Positions 6,634-14,974 of a DNA stretch of 18,155 bases are shown piece after piece. Position numbers and translations under genes: made by a program. This DNA comes from Rs1 sp034111875. GTDB lineage: Bacteria > Pseudomonadota > Gammaproteobacteria > Pseudomonadales > Balneatricaceae. The notes beneath the pieces are model-generated. The model saw only the letters and a list, made by a program, of their open reading frames with translations. It was not told the origin of the DNA and made no database searches. Numbering within the stretch: position 1 is the stretch's first letter; every line of letters begins with the position of its first letter. Where the stretch lies: NCBI GenBank assembly GCA_034111875.1, contig JAWUWK010000027.1, forward strand, positions 1 to 18,155, in the 5' to 3' direction.

Positions 6634-7319
6634 TCGAGCCTAAGATAGACCCGAATGTCAACCCGCGTGCCAACAGTCAGCTACCCATATTGTATTCACT
6701 GCAAAACTGCCCCTATGCTATGCGGGCGCGCCTGGCGCTGCTGCTCAGTGAGCAACGCATCATCATCCGCGCCATCACCCTTAAAAACAAACCTCAAGCA
6801 ATGCTCACCGTATCCCCTAAAGGGACGGTGCCTGTATTAATCTTAGCCGATGGCACTGTCATTGAAGAAAGCGTTGAGATCATGCTCTGGGCACTAGAGC
6901 AAAACGATCCCCGGGATTTATTGCAGCACAATAATACCGATAACCACCAACAGGTTATTCAACTGATTCAGCGTGGTGACGATGAGTTCAAACATCCGCT
7001 GGAGCAATACCGCGCCGCTAAACGTTACCATAGAGACAGTGAAGTTTTATGGCGTCAGCAGTGCGAAGTATTTATTCAAGGCCTTGAATTAGGCTTAACC
7101 GAACATGGCTTTTTTGTGGGTAACCACGCCAGTTTGGCCGACTATTCACTCATCCCTTTTATGCGCCAGTTTGGGCGTGTTGATCGAAAATGGTTTGCAA
7201 AAGCGCCCTATCCTAAAGTTAAAGCTTGGTTGGCCCGTCAGTTACAGAGTCAGTTATACGCTAAAATGATGGCCAAATATCCGCTGTGGCATGAAGAGGC
7301 GCCCTGCTGTTTTCTTTGA
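6630..7319 (+). CDS. Glutathione S-transferase-like protein
   Basis: 229 residues, usual GST length. The N-terminal thioredoxin-like domain shows the active-site-type motif C27-P-Y-A, the cis-proline loop GTVP (P68) and E80-S81, which in GSTs bind the gamma-glutamyl part of glutathione. The all-helical C-terminal domain includes FFVGNHASLADYSLIPFMRQ, the conserved N-capping/hydrophobic staple region. The Cys in place of Tyr or Ser suggests an omega/beta-like or glutaredoxin-like thiol chemistry rather than classical conjugation. The protein ends in the unusual CCFL. The ATG lies inside the last codons of the U32 gene (ATGA overlap), indicating translational coupling and a shared transcript; a redox or repair link to that Fe-S protein is possible but only inferred. 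It converges with glgA 42 nt away, with no clear terminator between them. Confidence 0.85.
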   Translation: MIEPKIDPNVNPRANSQLPILYSLQNCPYAMRARLALLLSEQRIIIRAITLKNKPQAMLTVSPKGTVPVLILADGTVIEESVEIMLWALEQNDPRDLLQHNNTDNHQQVIQLIQRGDDEFKHPLEQYRAAKRYHRDSEVLWRQQCEVFIQGLELGLTEHGFFVGNHASLADYSLIPFMRQFGRVDRKWFAKAPYPKVKAWLARQLQSQLYAKMMAKYPLWHEEAPCCFL

Positions 7320-7361
7320 TACTGTGCTAGAGCAAACCTTATACTTGCACTGCCTGTTCGC

Positions 7362-8927
7362 TTAATAACTTTGGTATAAAAATTTAAGGTAGTCCTGTGC
7401 AACCTTTCGCCATAAAAACCTTTCATTTCGGGCGGTTTTAGCTATTTCATCCCATACCTCCGGTTTTTTATTTTTCAGCGTTAACAATGACTTAAAACGA
7501 ATCAGCATATTTTCAGCTTGCTCTAGAGGGTTAGTGCCAGCAAAAGAAAAGCCGTTTTTATCATCAATGATGGTATCCCTTAAACCGCCAACACTATGCA
7601 CCAAGCATGGCTGCCCTGCCCGCATTGAAAGCATTTGACTGATACCACAAGGTTCAAATGAACTTGGCATTAAAAATAAATCGCCACTGCTGTAAACACA
7701 TTCTGATAGGCATTGTGAGTAACCTTTAAGAAATACAAAGTTAGTGTGCTCTGCAGCGATGTCTGTGAAGTAGCTTTCTAATTGATTATCTCCGCTACCT
7801 AATAGGATGAAAACGCCATCATCGCCTAAAATATTGAGTAACTGCACTAAAGCTGTTTCACCATTGGCCATCACTTGTTGAAATAGACGTACTTTTTGAT
7901 CGGTAATGCGACCTACTGATGTCATCACCAGTGGCGGCAGTTTATATTGTTTAGCAGCCAGTTGTTTTAATCGAGTTATCGCAATGAGATGTGCTTTATC
8001 ATGCAGAGAATTGTTTGAAATCCATGTTAATACTTGGTTTTCAGAACGTGTTATCAATCCATCAAAACTCAGACGATGGTAGATCTTTTTGGGGTACTCA
8101 CAGCCATTGAGTATGCCGTGCAATCTGCCTGAGAGAGCCGCGCTCTGTAGATCACATTCTAAACCTTCACCGCCAAAATAACCTTGTTCTGCACAACTAG
8201 GTAATAATATCTCTTTAGCGTATGTTGGCGATACCGCATGAACCTTATCTGCAAGATTAATCCCTGCGCGTACCGGATTAAAACAATTAAGGTATCGCGG
8301 ATCATTAATCTGAGCATCGTTGAATTTAAGCTTAGGGAACCATGCTTTTAATGATGACTCATCACCATCCAAAGGCCTTATACCCTGTAAGGCCAAATTG
8401 TGGATAGTGTAAACGCATTGTATTGACTTGAGTGCTTGGTATTCAGGATCATAGGCTTTCAATACCAGCACGATAGCGGCATGCCAATCATGTAAATGTA
8501 AAACATCGATGCGGCCAAACAGATCACAGATTAAAGCTTTAGCGACGGCGGCACTGAACAGGGCAAATTTTGTTGCATCAGTGGCAAAAGGTCTATCCTC
8601 TGGATCATTACAGTAAATTTTACCTTCACCACCCACCGCAAATAATGGATGTTCAAGCACCCATTGATTGACACTATCTGGAGTATTTTCTAGTGTAAGA
8701 TGAAACACCTCTACAGATTCAAATATTCCGCCAAAGTTAACTTGCAGGGTTGATATATGTTTTGCCCCTGACAATTTAGAAAAACGACCATAACTGGGCA
8801 CAACCACATCAATCTGTTGACCGATATCGGCTAAAGCGACCGGAATATCGCGCAATACATCACCAATGCCGCCTACCTTTCCCCCTGGCAAAGCGTCATT
8901 TTCAGCGGCAGCCATTAATATCTTCAT
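7362..8927 (-). CDS. glgA: Glycogen synthase (ADP-glucose)
   Basis: 521 residues, GT5 family, slightly longer than E. coli GlgA (477). It transfers glucose from ADP-glucose to the non-reducing end of glycogen in the cytosol. The N-terminal KVGGIGDV carries the K-x-G-G ADP-glucose motif (K17). LHLHDWHAA and VYTIHNLALQG are the conserved N-domain segments. The C-terminal Rossmann domain has TSVGRITDQK and SSFEPCGISQ with the catalytic-region E425, followed by HSVGGLRDTI. Everything needed for activity is visible. It is the last gene of the minus-strand cluster, 247 nt after pgm, so it may also have its own promoter, though none is clear. The ribosome-binding site is weak (GGAT about 7 nt before the ATG), which may limit its output relative to pgm and glgB. 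Confidence 0.93.
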   Translation of the reverse strand: MKILMAAAENDALPGGKVGGIGDVLRDIPVALADIGQQIDVVVPSYGRFSKLSGAKHISTLQVNFGGIFESVEVFHLTLENTPDSVNQWVLEHPLFAVGGEGKIYCNDPEDRPFATDATKFALFSAAVAKALICDLFGRIDVLHLHDWHAAIVLVLKAYDPEYQALKSIQCVYTIHNLALQGIRPLDGDESSLKAWFPKLKFNDAQINDPRYLNCFNPVRAGINLADKVHAVSPTYAKEILLPSCAEQGYFGGEGLECDLQSAALSGRLHGILNGCEYPKKIYHRLSFDGLITRSENQVLTWISNNSLHDKAHLIAITRLKQLAAKQYKLPPLVMTSVGRITDQKVRLFQQVMANGETALVQLLNILGDDGVFILLGSGDNQLESYFTDIAAEHTNFVFLKGYSQCLSECVYSSGDLFLMPSSFEPCGISQMLSMRAGQPCLVHSVGGLRDTIIDDKNGFSFAGTNPLEQAENMLIRFKSLLTLKNKKPEVWDEIAKTARNERFLWRKVAQDYLKFLYQSY

Positions 8928-9174
8928 TTACACATCCATTAATTATCTATTCTTATTATTGTTCAATTTTACAGATCCCTGAATCAGTGATTTCACGCCA
9001 ACATTGAATCCAAACTCTTGTTTCTACGACCATTAGAAAACCACTCAGATAACCGACGGTTCAAGCTAATATTTTTTTAATTCCACTGTAAAACCAATAT
9101 CATACACTCTATATCAACTTTGAAGTCATGTAATCAGCTAATCGTTATGCTCAGATCTTAAGCTCAAATGCCCC

Positions 9175-10809
9175 CTAGGTAATAACGTCAGGTTTGTCTC
9201 TGCCAGTAAACTGTTTAATACCTGCTAGGATTTCCGCTAAGTTAATTAATTTACTTAAAGCTTGCTGGGTATCTTGTTCTATTAATTGAGGATTGTTTTC
9301 ATAGCAATCTATATAAACGCGCAATGTTGAGCCTTGCGTACCAGTCCCTGAGAGCCTGAACACTATGCGTCCAGCGTTGTTTAAAAAGATACGAACCCCC
9401 TGCCCTGTGGTTAAACTATTATCGATAGGATCAAGATATTCAAAATCATCTGCACTGTCGATTATTAAGCCACCAATTGCCTGACGAGGTAAAGATGGCA
9501 GCGTTGCTTTTAGCCTACTGAACATTGCTTGTGCACTATCACTATCAATAGCTTCATAATCATGGCGTGTGAAATAATCGCGACCATATTGCCGCCAGTG
9601 GTTTCTGACGATGTCGCTGACAGGCTGTTGTTTAAACGCGATTAAGTTGAGCCAAAACAATACGGCCCATAAACCATCTTTTTCTCTGACGTGGTCAGAG
9701 CCGGTACCAAAACTTTCTTCACCACACAGAGTGATTTTTCCGGCATCTAACAAGTTGCCGAAAAACTTCCAGCCAGTCGGCGTTTCATAACAAGGTATAT
9801 TCATTGCATCGGCGACACGATCTACCGCTCTGCTGGTTGGCATGGAGCGCGCAACGCCTGCAATACCTTTAGCATACGCGGGTATACAATTAGCATTGGC
9901 GGCTAATATTGCCAAACTATCACAAGGATTAATGTAAAAGGCCTTGCCTAGCACCATGTTTCGATCGCCATCACCGTCAGATGCTGCACCAAAATCGAAT
10001 CGATCACTGCCATGCAACAACCCAACTAGTTCGTGAGCATGCACTAAATTGGGATCTGGATGTCCTCCTCCAAAATCCGTTAGAGGTATACCATTAATCA
10101 CAGTACCGGCAGGTGCGCCTAATCTATTTTCAATAATCTCTTTGGCGTAGGGACCATTCACAGCATGCATAGCATCAAAACATATGTTGAAATCACCTTT
10201 GGTTAGTAATTTTTTAATTAAATTAAAGTCAAACATTGATTCCATTAAGTCTGCATAATCACTGACAGGATCAATAACCTCAATCAGAGTCTGCTCTATC
10301 TGCAGTTGTCCTATTTGATCAAGTTCAATATCTTCGGTATCAATTAGCTTATATTCTTGCATCGATAATGTTTGCTTAAAAATGTCATTGGTCAGTTTTT
10401 CGGCTGCAGGGCCGCCGTTTTCGCCATTAAATTTAATCCCGAAATCTTCGTCTGGGCCACCTGGATTGTGACTAGCAGAGAGAATAATCCCACCACAAGC
10501 CCTATATTTACGGATAACACAAGACGCTGCCGGCGTGGATAAGATGCCAGCCTTGGCCACTAAAACATGAGCAAAACCATTGGCAACCGCCATGCGAATA
10601 ATAACCTGTATCGCCTCACGATTATAAAAGCGGCCATCGCCTCCCAGTACCAGTGTTTTATTGGCACAAGGGACAATAGTATTGAAAATTGCTTGAACAA
10701 AGTTCTCTAAATATCCCGGTTGTTGAAATTGATGCACTTTCTTTCTTAAACCTGAAGTACCCGGCTTTTGATCTTTAAACGCCTGGGTTTTAATCTTTTT
10801 AATCGCCAT
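9175..10809 (-). CDS. pgm: Alpha-phosphoglucomutase, PGM1 type
   Basis: 544 residues. Interconverts glucose-6-phosphate and glucose-1-phosphate, feeding GlgC during synthesis and using GlgP product in degradation. Motifs in order: KPGTSGLRKK near the N-terminus; the phosphoserine loop SASHNPGG with S113; the Mg-binding loop DGDGDR (D278, D280, D282); the sugar-binding GEESFGTGSDH; and the phosphate-binding RLSGTGTQGSTLR. This is the eukaryote-like PGM1 type (TASHNPGG loop) rather than the E. coli Pgm type, whose loop is TPSHNPP. It follows glgB by 49 nt and has a strong TAAGGAG ribosome-binding site five nt before the ATG, so it is very likely cotranscribed with glgB. Placement inside the glg cluster ties its expression to glycogen metabolism. 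Confidence 0.93.
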   Translation of the reverse strand: MAIKKIKTQAFKDQKPGTSGLRKKVHQFQQPGYLENFVQAIFNTIVPCANKTLVLGGDGRFYNREAIQVIIRMAVANGFAHVLVAKAGILSTPAASCVIRKYRACGGIILSASHNPGGPDEDFGIKFNGENGGPAAEKLTNDIFKQTLSMQEYKLIDTEDIELDQIGQLQIEQTLIEVIDPVSDYADLMESMFDFNLIKKLLTKGDFNICFDAMHAVNGPYAKEIIENRLGAPAGTVINGIPLTDFGGGHPDPNLVHAHELVGLLHGSDRFDFGAASDGDGDRNMVLGKAFYINPCDSLAILAANANCIPAYAKGIAGVARSMPTSRAVDRVADAMNIPCYETPTGWKFFGNLLDAGKITLCGEESFGTGSDHVREKDGLWAVLFWLNLIAFKQQPVSDIVRNHWRQYGRDYFTRHDYEAIDSDSAQAMFSRLKATLPSLPRQAIGGLIIDSADDFEYLDPIDNSLTTGQGVRIFLNNAGRIVFRLSGTGTQGSTLRVYIDCYENNPQLIEQDTQQALSKLINLAEILAGIKQFTGRDKPDVIT

Positions 10810-10858
10810 ACTTCTCCTTAAATATTAAGGTTACTATTGATCGTTAATGACACTATTT

Positions 10859-13102
10859 TTAATCTTCAGCTCGCCATTCAAATATCATAGTGGCAAGCGG
10901 TGGAATCGATAGTGACACTTGATTAGCTTGACCGCCACAGACTATTTTTTGGGAACAAATCCCCCCGTCATTACCCAGATTACTGCCACCGTAATTTTCG
11001 CTATCAGTATTTAAGCACTCTCTATAAAAGCCAGCTAAAGGCACACCAACACTATAGTCTTGATAGGCGTTAGGGGTTAAATTGACCACCACTAACACCA
11101 GCGCACTTGGCAACTTGCCCCGGCGTAGATAGGTCAAAATTGATTGCTGGCTATTTTGAGAATCTAACCATTCGAAACCCGCTCCATCGCAATCTAATTC
11201 ATGCAGTGCAGGTAGATTACGATAAGTGTGATTTAGATCTTTGATTAACGTTTGAATGCCTTTGTGTGGGCCCTCTTCAAGCAAATGCCAATCCAAGCTT
11301 TGATCATGATTCCACTCATTACGCTGTGCAAACTCACAGCCCATAAAGAGTAACTTTTTACCCGGATGTGTCCACATAAACGCGTAATAGGCACGCAGAT
11401 TTGCAAATTTTTGCCAATCATCACCGGGCATTTTATGCAACATAGAACCTTTGCCGTGTACCACTTCATCATGGCTTATTGGCAAGACAAAATTCTCATT
11501 GAAGCTGTAAACTAAGCCAAAAGTCATTTCATTATGATGATGTTGGCGATGAATGGGGTCACGCTGCATATACTTTAACGTGTCATTCATCCAGCCCATG
11601 TTCCATTTAAAACCAAAGCCTAAACCCCCGCCATCAACCGGCTTAGAGACACCCGGCCATGCAGTTGACTCTTCGGCAATCATCATTACACCCGGATACT
11701 TCAAATAGGCACGGCTATTCACTTGTTGTAATAATTCAATGGCTTCTAGATTTTCTCGACCACCGTTAACATTGGGGATCCACTCTCCCGCTTGTCTGCT
11801 GTAATCCAAATATAACATCGACGCCACTGCATCGACTCGCAAGCCGTCAATATGAAATTGATCTAACCAATACAAGGCGTTGCTGATCAAATAGCTTTTT
11901 ACTTCTGAGCGACCATAATTATAAATTAAGGTCTGCCAATCAGGATGAAAACCTTTTCGAATATCTTCATGTTCATATAAACATGAGCCGTCAAATTTTC
12001 CAGTACCATAAGCATCAGTGGGAAAATGACCGGGAACCCAGTCAAGTAGTAAGCCAATGCCAGCCGTATGACAACAATCGACAAAATATTTAAAATCATC
12101 GCCACTACCAAAACGTGAGCTTGGCGCAAACAACCCTACCGGCTGATAGCCCCAAGAGCCATCAAAAGGATACTCACTCACCGGCATTAATTGAAGATGT
12201 GTAAATCCCATGTCTAGCGCATAGGGCACTAAATGTTCAGCTAATTCTCTATAAGTTAAATACGCCGGTGAATGTCCAGTATTAGAGTGGTTTTGAGGAT
12301 GTCTTTTCCAAGAGCCTAAATGCACTTCATAAATGGATACTGGGCCATGGTAATGATTTTGCGATGAAACACGTTCGTCCATCCAGTCGCTGTCATGCCA
12401 AGAATAGTCATTACTGGCAACAACTTTTGATGCAGTTTGAGGAGGGTGTTGCATTGAAAAGGCATAGGGGTCCGCTTTTAGTGGCCGAATATGGCCCTTT
12501 GCATCTAAAATCTCATATTTGTAATTGACATCATTGCCAACATTGGGAATGAATATTTCCCACAATCCGGCGTTGATATGCTTTCTCATGACATGACATT
12601 GGCCATTCCAAAAATTAAAATCAGCCACCACCGAAACACGTATGGCCTGCGGTGCCCATACTACAAAATGCGTGCCCCGAACAGCGTCGACGACAAGTTC
12701 ATGCGCACCCATCCATTGATATGTCTGTTCATGAGTGCCTTCACAAAAAAGGTATATATCATCATCTTTGAGTAATGACGGATAGCGGTAAGGGTCTTCT
12801 ACTATTAGCGTTTCATCGCCATAGGTAACACGAAGATGATAGGCAAACGTATTACGTCGACGTCCTAAAGTCCCCTCAAAAAGCCCTGTTGGATGTACCA
12901 AAAGTAGTCCACAAACCTTTTTATTGGTTTTACTGTCGATGACGTCTACGCCGCTAGCTTTTGGTAAAAAGACCCGCAGAATCAGTCCTTTATCCGTTGG
13001 ATGATTATGCATACCCAACACTGAGAACACATCAACATGTGTCGCATTAATAATTGACAATATGGCTTGGTTATCTAACAAGCTTTGCGCTTGGATATTC
13101 AT
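10859..13102 (-). CDS. glgB: 1,4-alpha-glucan (glycogen) branching enzyme
   Basis: 747 residues, GH13 family, near the E. coli length of 728. It cuts alpha-1,4 chains and rejoins them as alpha-1,6 branches. Domain order: N-terminal CBM48-like modules (residues ~20-230, including GTHFVVWAPQA), the catalytic barrel starting at YEVHLGSWKRH, and a C-terminal beta-domain ending IPPLATMIFEW. Catalytic residues are D424 (DGLRVDAV), E477 (AEES) and D545 (SHDEVVHGKGS), with spacing identical to E. coli D405/E458/D526. The start has AGGAAG six nt ahead of the ATG. It is separated from glgC by 308 nt that hold a hairpin and a promoter-like pair, so it probably begins a glgB-pgm-glgA unit. In Shewanella, as I recall it, glgB lies at the other end of the cluster. 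Confidence 0.95.
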   Translation of the reverse strand: MNIQAQSLLDNQAILSIINATHVDVFSVLGMHNHPTDKGLILRVFLPKASGVDVIDSKTNKKVCGLLLVHPTGLFEGTLGRRRNTFAYHLRVTYGDETLIVEDPYRYPSLLKDDDIYLFCEGTHEQTYQWMGAHELVVDAVRGTHFVVWAPQAIRVSVVADFNFWNGQCHVMRKHINAGLWEIFIPNVGNDVNYKYEILDAKGHIRPLKADPYAFSMQHPPQTASKVVASNDYSWHDSDWMDERVSSQNHYHGPVSIYEVHLGSWKRHPQNHSNTGHSPAYLTYRELAEHLVPYALDMGFTHLQLMPVSEYPFDGSWGYQPVGLFAPSSRFGSGDDFKYFVDCCHTAGIGLLLDWVPGHFPTDAYGTGKFDGSCLYEHEDIRKGFHPDWQTLIYNYGRSEVKSYLISNALYWLDQFHIDGLRVDAVASMLYLDYSRQAGEWIPNVNGGRENLEAIELLQQVNSRAYLKYPGVMMIAEESTAWPGVSKPVDGGGLGFGFKWNMGWMNDTLKYMQRDPIHRQHHHNEMTFGLVYSFNENFVLPISHDEVVHGKGSMLHKMPGDDWQKFANLRAYYAFMWTHPGKKLLFMGCEFAQRNEWNHDQSLDWHLLEEGPHKGIQTLIKDLNHTYRNLPALHELDCDGAGFEWLDSQNSQQSILTYLRRGKLPSALVLVVVNLTPNAYQDYSVGVPLAGFYRECLNTDSENYGGSNLGNDGGICSQKIVCGGQANQVSLSIPPLATMIFEWRAED

Positions 13103-13252
13103 CGTTACTTCCTAATATATCAATGTGCTATCACGAGACAATTGAGATAAGACCTTGGCACTATTTCTACAGGCAGTAATACGCCGTTAAAAACAAACTC
13201 CAAATCCTCATTTACTGGGTTAAACGCCGGTTTTAGCTTGTTTTTGCATGGT

Positions 13253-13280
13253 ATTATCTTCACTCGATACTGAGTGCCAA
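13253..13280 (-). promoter_or_regulatory. Candidate promoter for glgB-pgm-glgA
   Basis: On the minus strand TTGGCA (13280-13275) is followed after 16 nt by GATAAT (13258-13253), close to the sigma-70 consensus. The predicted transcript has a leader of about 140 nt before glgB. The spacer contains CACTC-N6-GAGTG (13261-13276), an inverted repeat in the right place for a repressor or activator. It is the best candidate in the gap, but it was found by eye only. Confidence 0.4.
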
Positions 13281-13361
13281 GATCTCAGATATTTTCATAT
13301 TATCAATTGAGTATTTTAAAATAATTTGGAGGTCTACGATTGTGAAAATGAAGAAGTATTT

Positions 13362-13383
13362 CAAGTAACCTGAAGGTTACTTG
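13362..13383 (-). terminator. Perfect hairpin downstream of glgC
   Basis: CAAGTAACC and GGTTACTTG form nine perfect pairs around a TTCA tetraloop, beginning 28 nt after the glgC stop. On the minus strand it is followed by T-rich but interrupted sequence (AAATACTTCTTCATTTTC), not a clean U-tract. It may be a weak terminator or a 3'-end stabiliser separating glgX-glgP-glgC from glgB. Confidence 0.5.
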
Positions 13384-13411
13384 ATCACCTGCAAAACCCC
13401 TTGATGCTGAA

Positions 13412-14674
13412 TTATTTATTAAGCGCCGCTAACATTCCTCTGGTGACTAACACGACACCTTTTTCTGTCACTCTAAAGCCATTGGCACGATCCTGCTCAT
13501 GATTGACACCAATTTGCATACCCTCTGGGACAACACAGCTTCGGTCTATAATGGCTTTTTTAATCCTGCAATCACGGTGTATAACCACGCCGGGTAAAAT
13601 CACAGATTCGACAATATCGCAATAAGAGTTAACTTTTACTTTAGAGAACACCACAGAATGTCTCACCGTGGAGCCTGAGATAATAACCCCGCCGGAGACA
13701 GTAGAATCAATTGCAATGCCGCGTCTGCTGTTTTGATCGAAGATGAATTTGGCCGGTGCTGTCTGCTCTTGGTAAGTCCAAATAGGCCAATTCTCATCGT
13801 ACATATTAAGCTGAGGTTCGGGGTCTACTAATTCCATATTAGCTTCCCAGAATGAATCTAAAGTGCCTACATCACGCCAATAAGGTTGTTTATCGCTATC
13901 GGGATCTTTAAATGGAAAGGCAAAAACTCGATGAGATTTAATAATTCGCGGGATAATGTCGTTACCAAAATCGCCACTTGAGCCTTCTTGCGCTGCATCT
14001 TTTTCTAATTGTTCAAACAAAAACTCAGTATTAAAAACGTAATTACCCATCGAGGCTAAGGTAATACCTGGTTTTCCAGGCACCTGTGACGGGCTCTCTG
14101 GTTTTTCATCAAACCTGCAAACACGGTTTTTTTCGTCAACCGTCATCACACCAAAGGCCCCTGCGGCCTCATCAACCGGCACTTCAATACAACAGCCCGT
14201 CATATCAGCCCCATTGGCCACATGTTTTGCCAGCAGAGGCCCATAATCCATGCGATAGACATGATCTCCCGATAAAATCATCACATATTTTGGTAGTTCG
14301 TGGCGAATAATATCGATGTTCTGAAACACTGCATCGGCAGTGCCCATATACCAACCATCGCCTTTTTGCTGCGAGGCCGGGAGGATTTCAATTGACTCAC
14401 CGAGTTCTTTTTTAAAGTGCCCCCACCCTCGATTCACATGACGAATAAGCGAATGTGATTTATATTGGGTCGCTATGCCAATGCGGCGAATACCAGAGTT
14501 AATACAGTTCGATAAAGGAAAATCTATGATCCTAAATTTACCACCAAAAAAAATCGCCGGTTTGGCCCGGCTGTCGGTTAATTCAAACAACCGAGATCCG
14601 CGCCCCCCCGCTAGCACTAAAGCATAGGTTTCTTTGGTTAAACTACTGATCCTGCGCTCTTCAAATTTTGGCAT
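13412..14674 (-). CDS. glgC: Glucose-1-phosphate adenylyltransferase (ADP-glucose pyrophosphorylase)
   Basis: 420 residues from the chosen start; E. coli GlgC has 431. Makes ADP-glucose and PPi from ATP and glucose-1-phosphate, the committed and allosterically controlled step. The nucleotide loop GGRGSRL is at 23-29. The RAKPA segment with K38 matches E. coli K39, which binds the activator fructose-1,6-bisphosphate. Further landmarks are YMGTADAVFQN, LSGDHVYRMDY, FDEKP, YWRDVGTLDSFW, and a C-terminal left-handed beta-helix (ISGGVIISGSTVRHSVV onward). The ATG at 14674 is preferred because GGGG lies seven nt before it. The in-frame ATG at 14686 would add four residues (MGIV) but has no ribosome-binding site. 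The gene sits 69 nt after the reconstructed glgP end and is probably cotranscribed with glgX and glgP. Confidence 0.94.
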   Translation of the reverse strand: MPKFEERRISSLTKETYALVLAGGRGSRLFELTDSRAKPAIFFGGKFRIIDFPLSNCINSGIRRIGIATQYKSHSLIRHVNRGWGHFKKELGESIEILPASQQKGDGWYMGTADAVFQNIDIIRHELPKYVMILSGDHVYRMDYGPLLAKHVANGADMTGCCIEVPVDEAAGAFGVMTVDEKNRVCRFDEKPESPSQVPGKPGITLASMGNYVFNTEFLFEQLEKDAAQEGSSGDFGNDIIPRIIKSHRVFAFPFKDPDSDKQPYWRDVGTLDSFWEANMELVDPEPQLNMYDENWPIWTYQEQTAPAKFIFDQNSRRGIAIDSTVSGGVIISGSTVRHSVVFSKVKVNSYCDIVESVILPGVVIHRDCRIKKAIIDRSCVVPEGMQIGVNHEQDRANGFRVTEKGVVLVTRGMLAALNK

Positions 14675-14743
14675 AACAATCCCCATAAAAAATTAATAAT
14701 TAAATTTAAACTTATTTATTTTTTCATCATTCAATGACTAAGA

Positions 14744-14974
14744 CTATAATTTCCATATTTCATCACGGTATTGCCTAATGGTATTGTCACTAGAAAACAC
14801 ACCACTGGCAGCGGTATTTAAAATACTTTTTTGGGTCCAAACTGTTTGGTCTTTATAGGCGAGATCCACTCGCCGTTGTGCCTCAAAGTAACTGTCAAAG
14901 TCATAAGCGGTTAACCATATGTCTTGCGGGTCACGAATTGATTTAATAATAGAATCAAAAATCCCCGGCTCAAA
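14744..14974 (-). pseudogene. glgP: 3' remainder of glgP beyond the amber codon
   Basis: Directly after TAG at 14975-14977 the same frame continues for 76 sense codons to a second TAG (14744-14746), beginning FEPGIFDSII and ending in FSSDNTIRQYRDEIWKL. This is the standard GlgP C-terminus; E. coli has a matching FSSDRTIKEYADHIW near its end. Amino-acid character is fully conserved, with no frameshift, which points to a recent nonsense change, a sequence error or read-through rather than long decay. Confidence 0.85.

Noticed and set aside
9051..9061. AACCGACGGTT palindrome between pgm and glgA
   Set aside because: Short 5-bp arms, about 125 nt before glgA, with no promoter beside it; could be chance.
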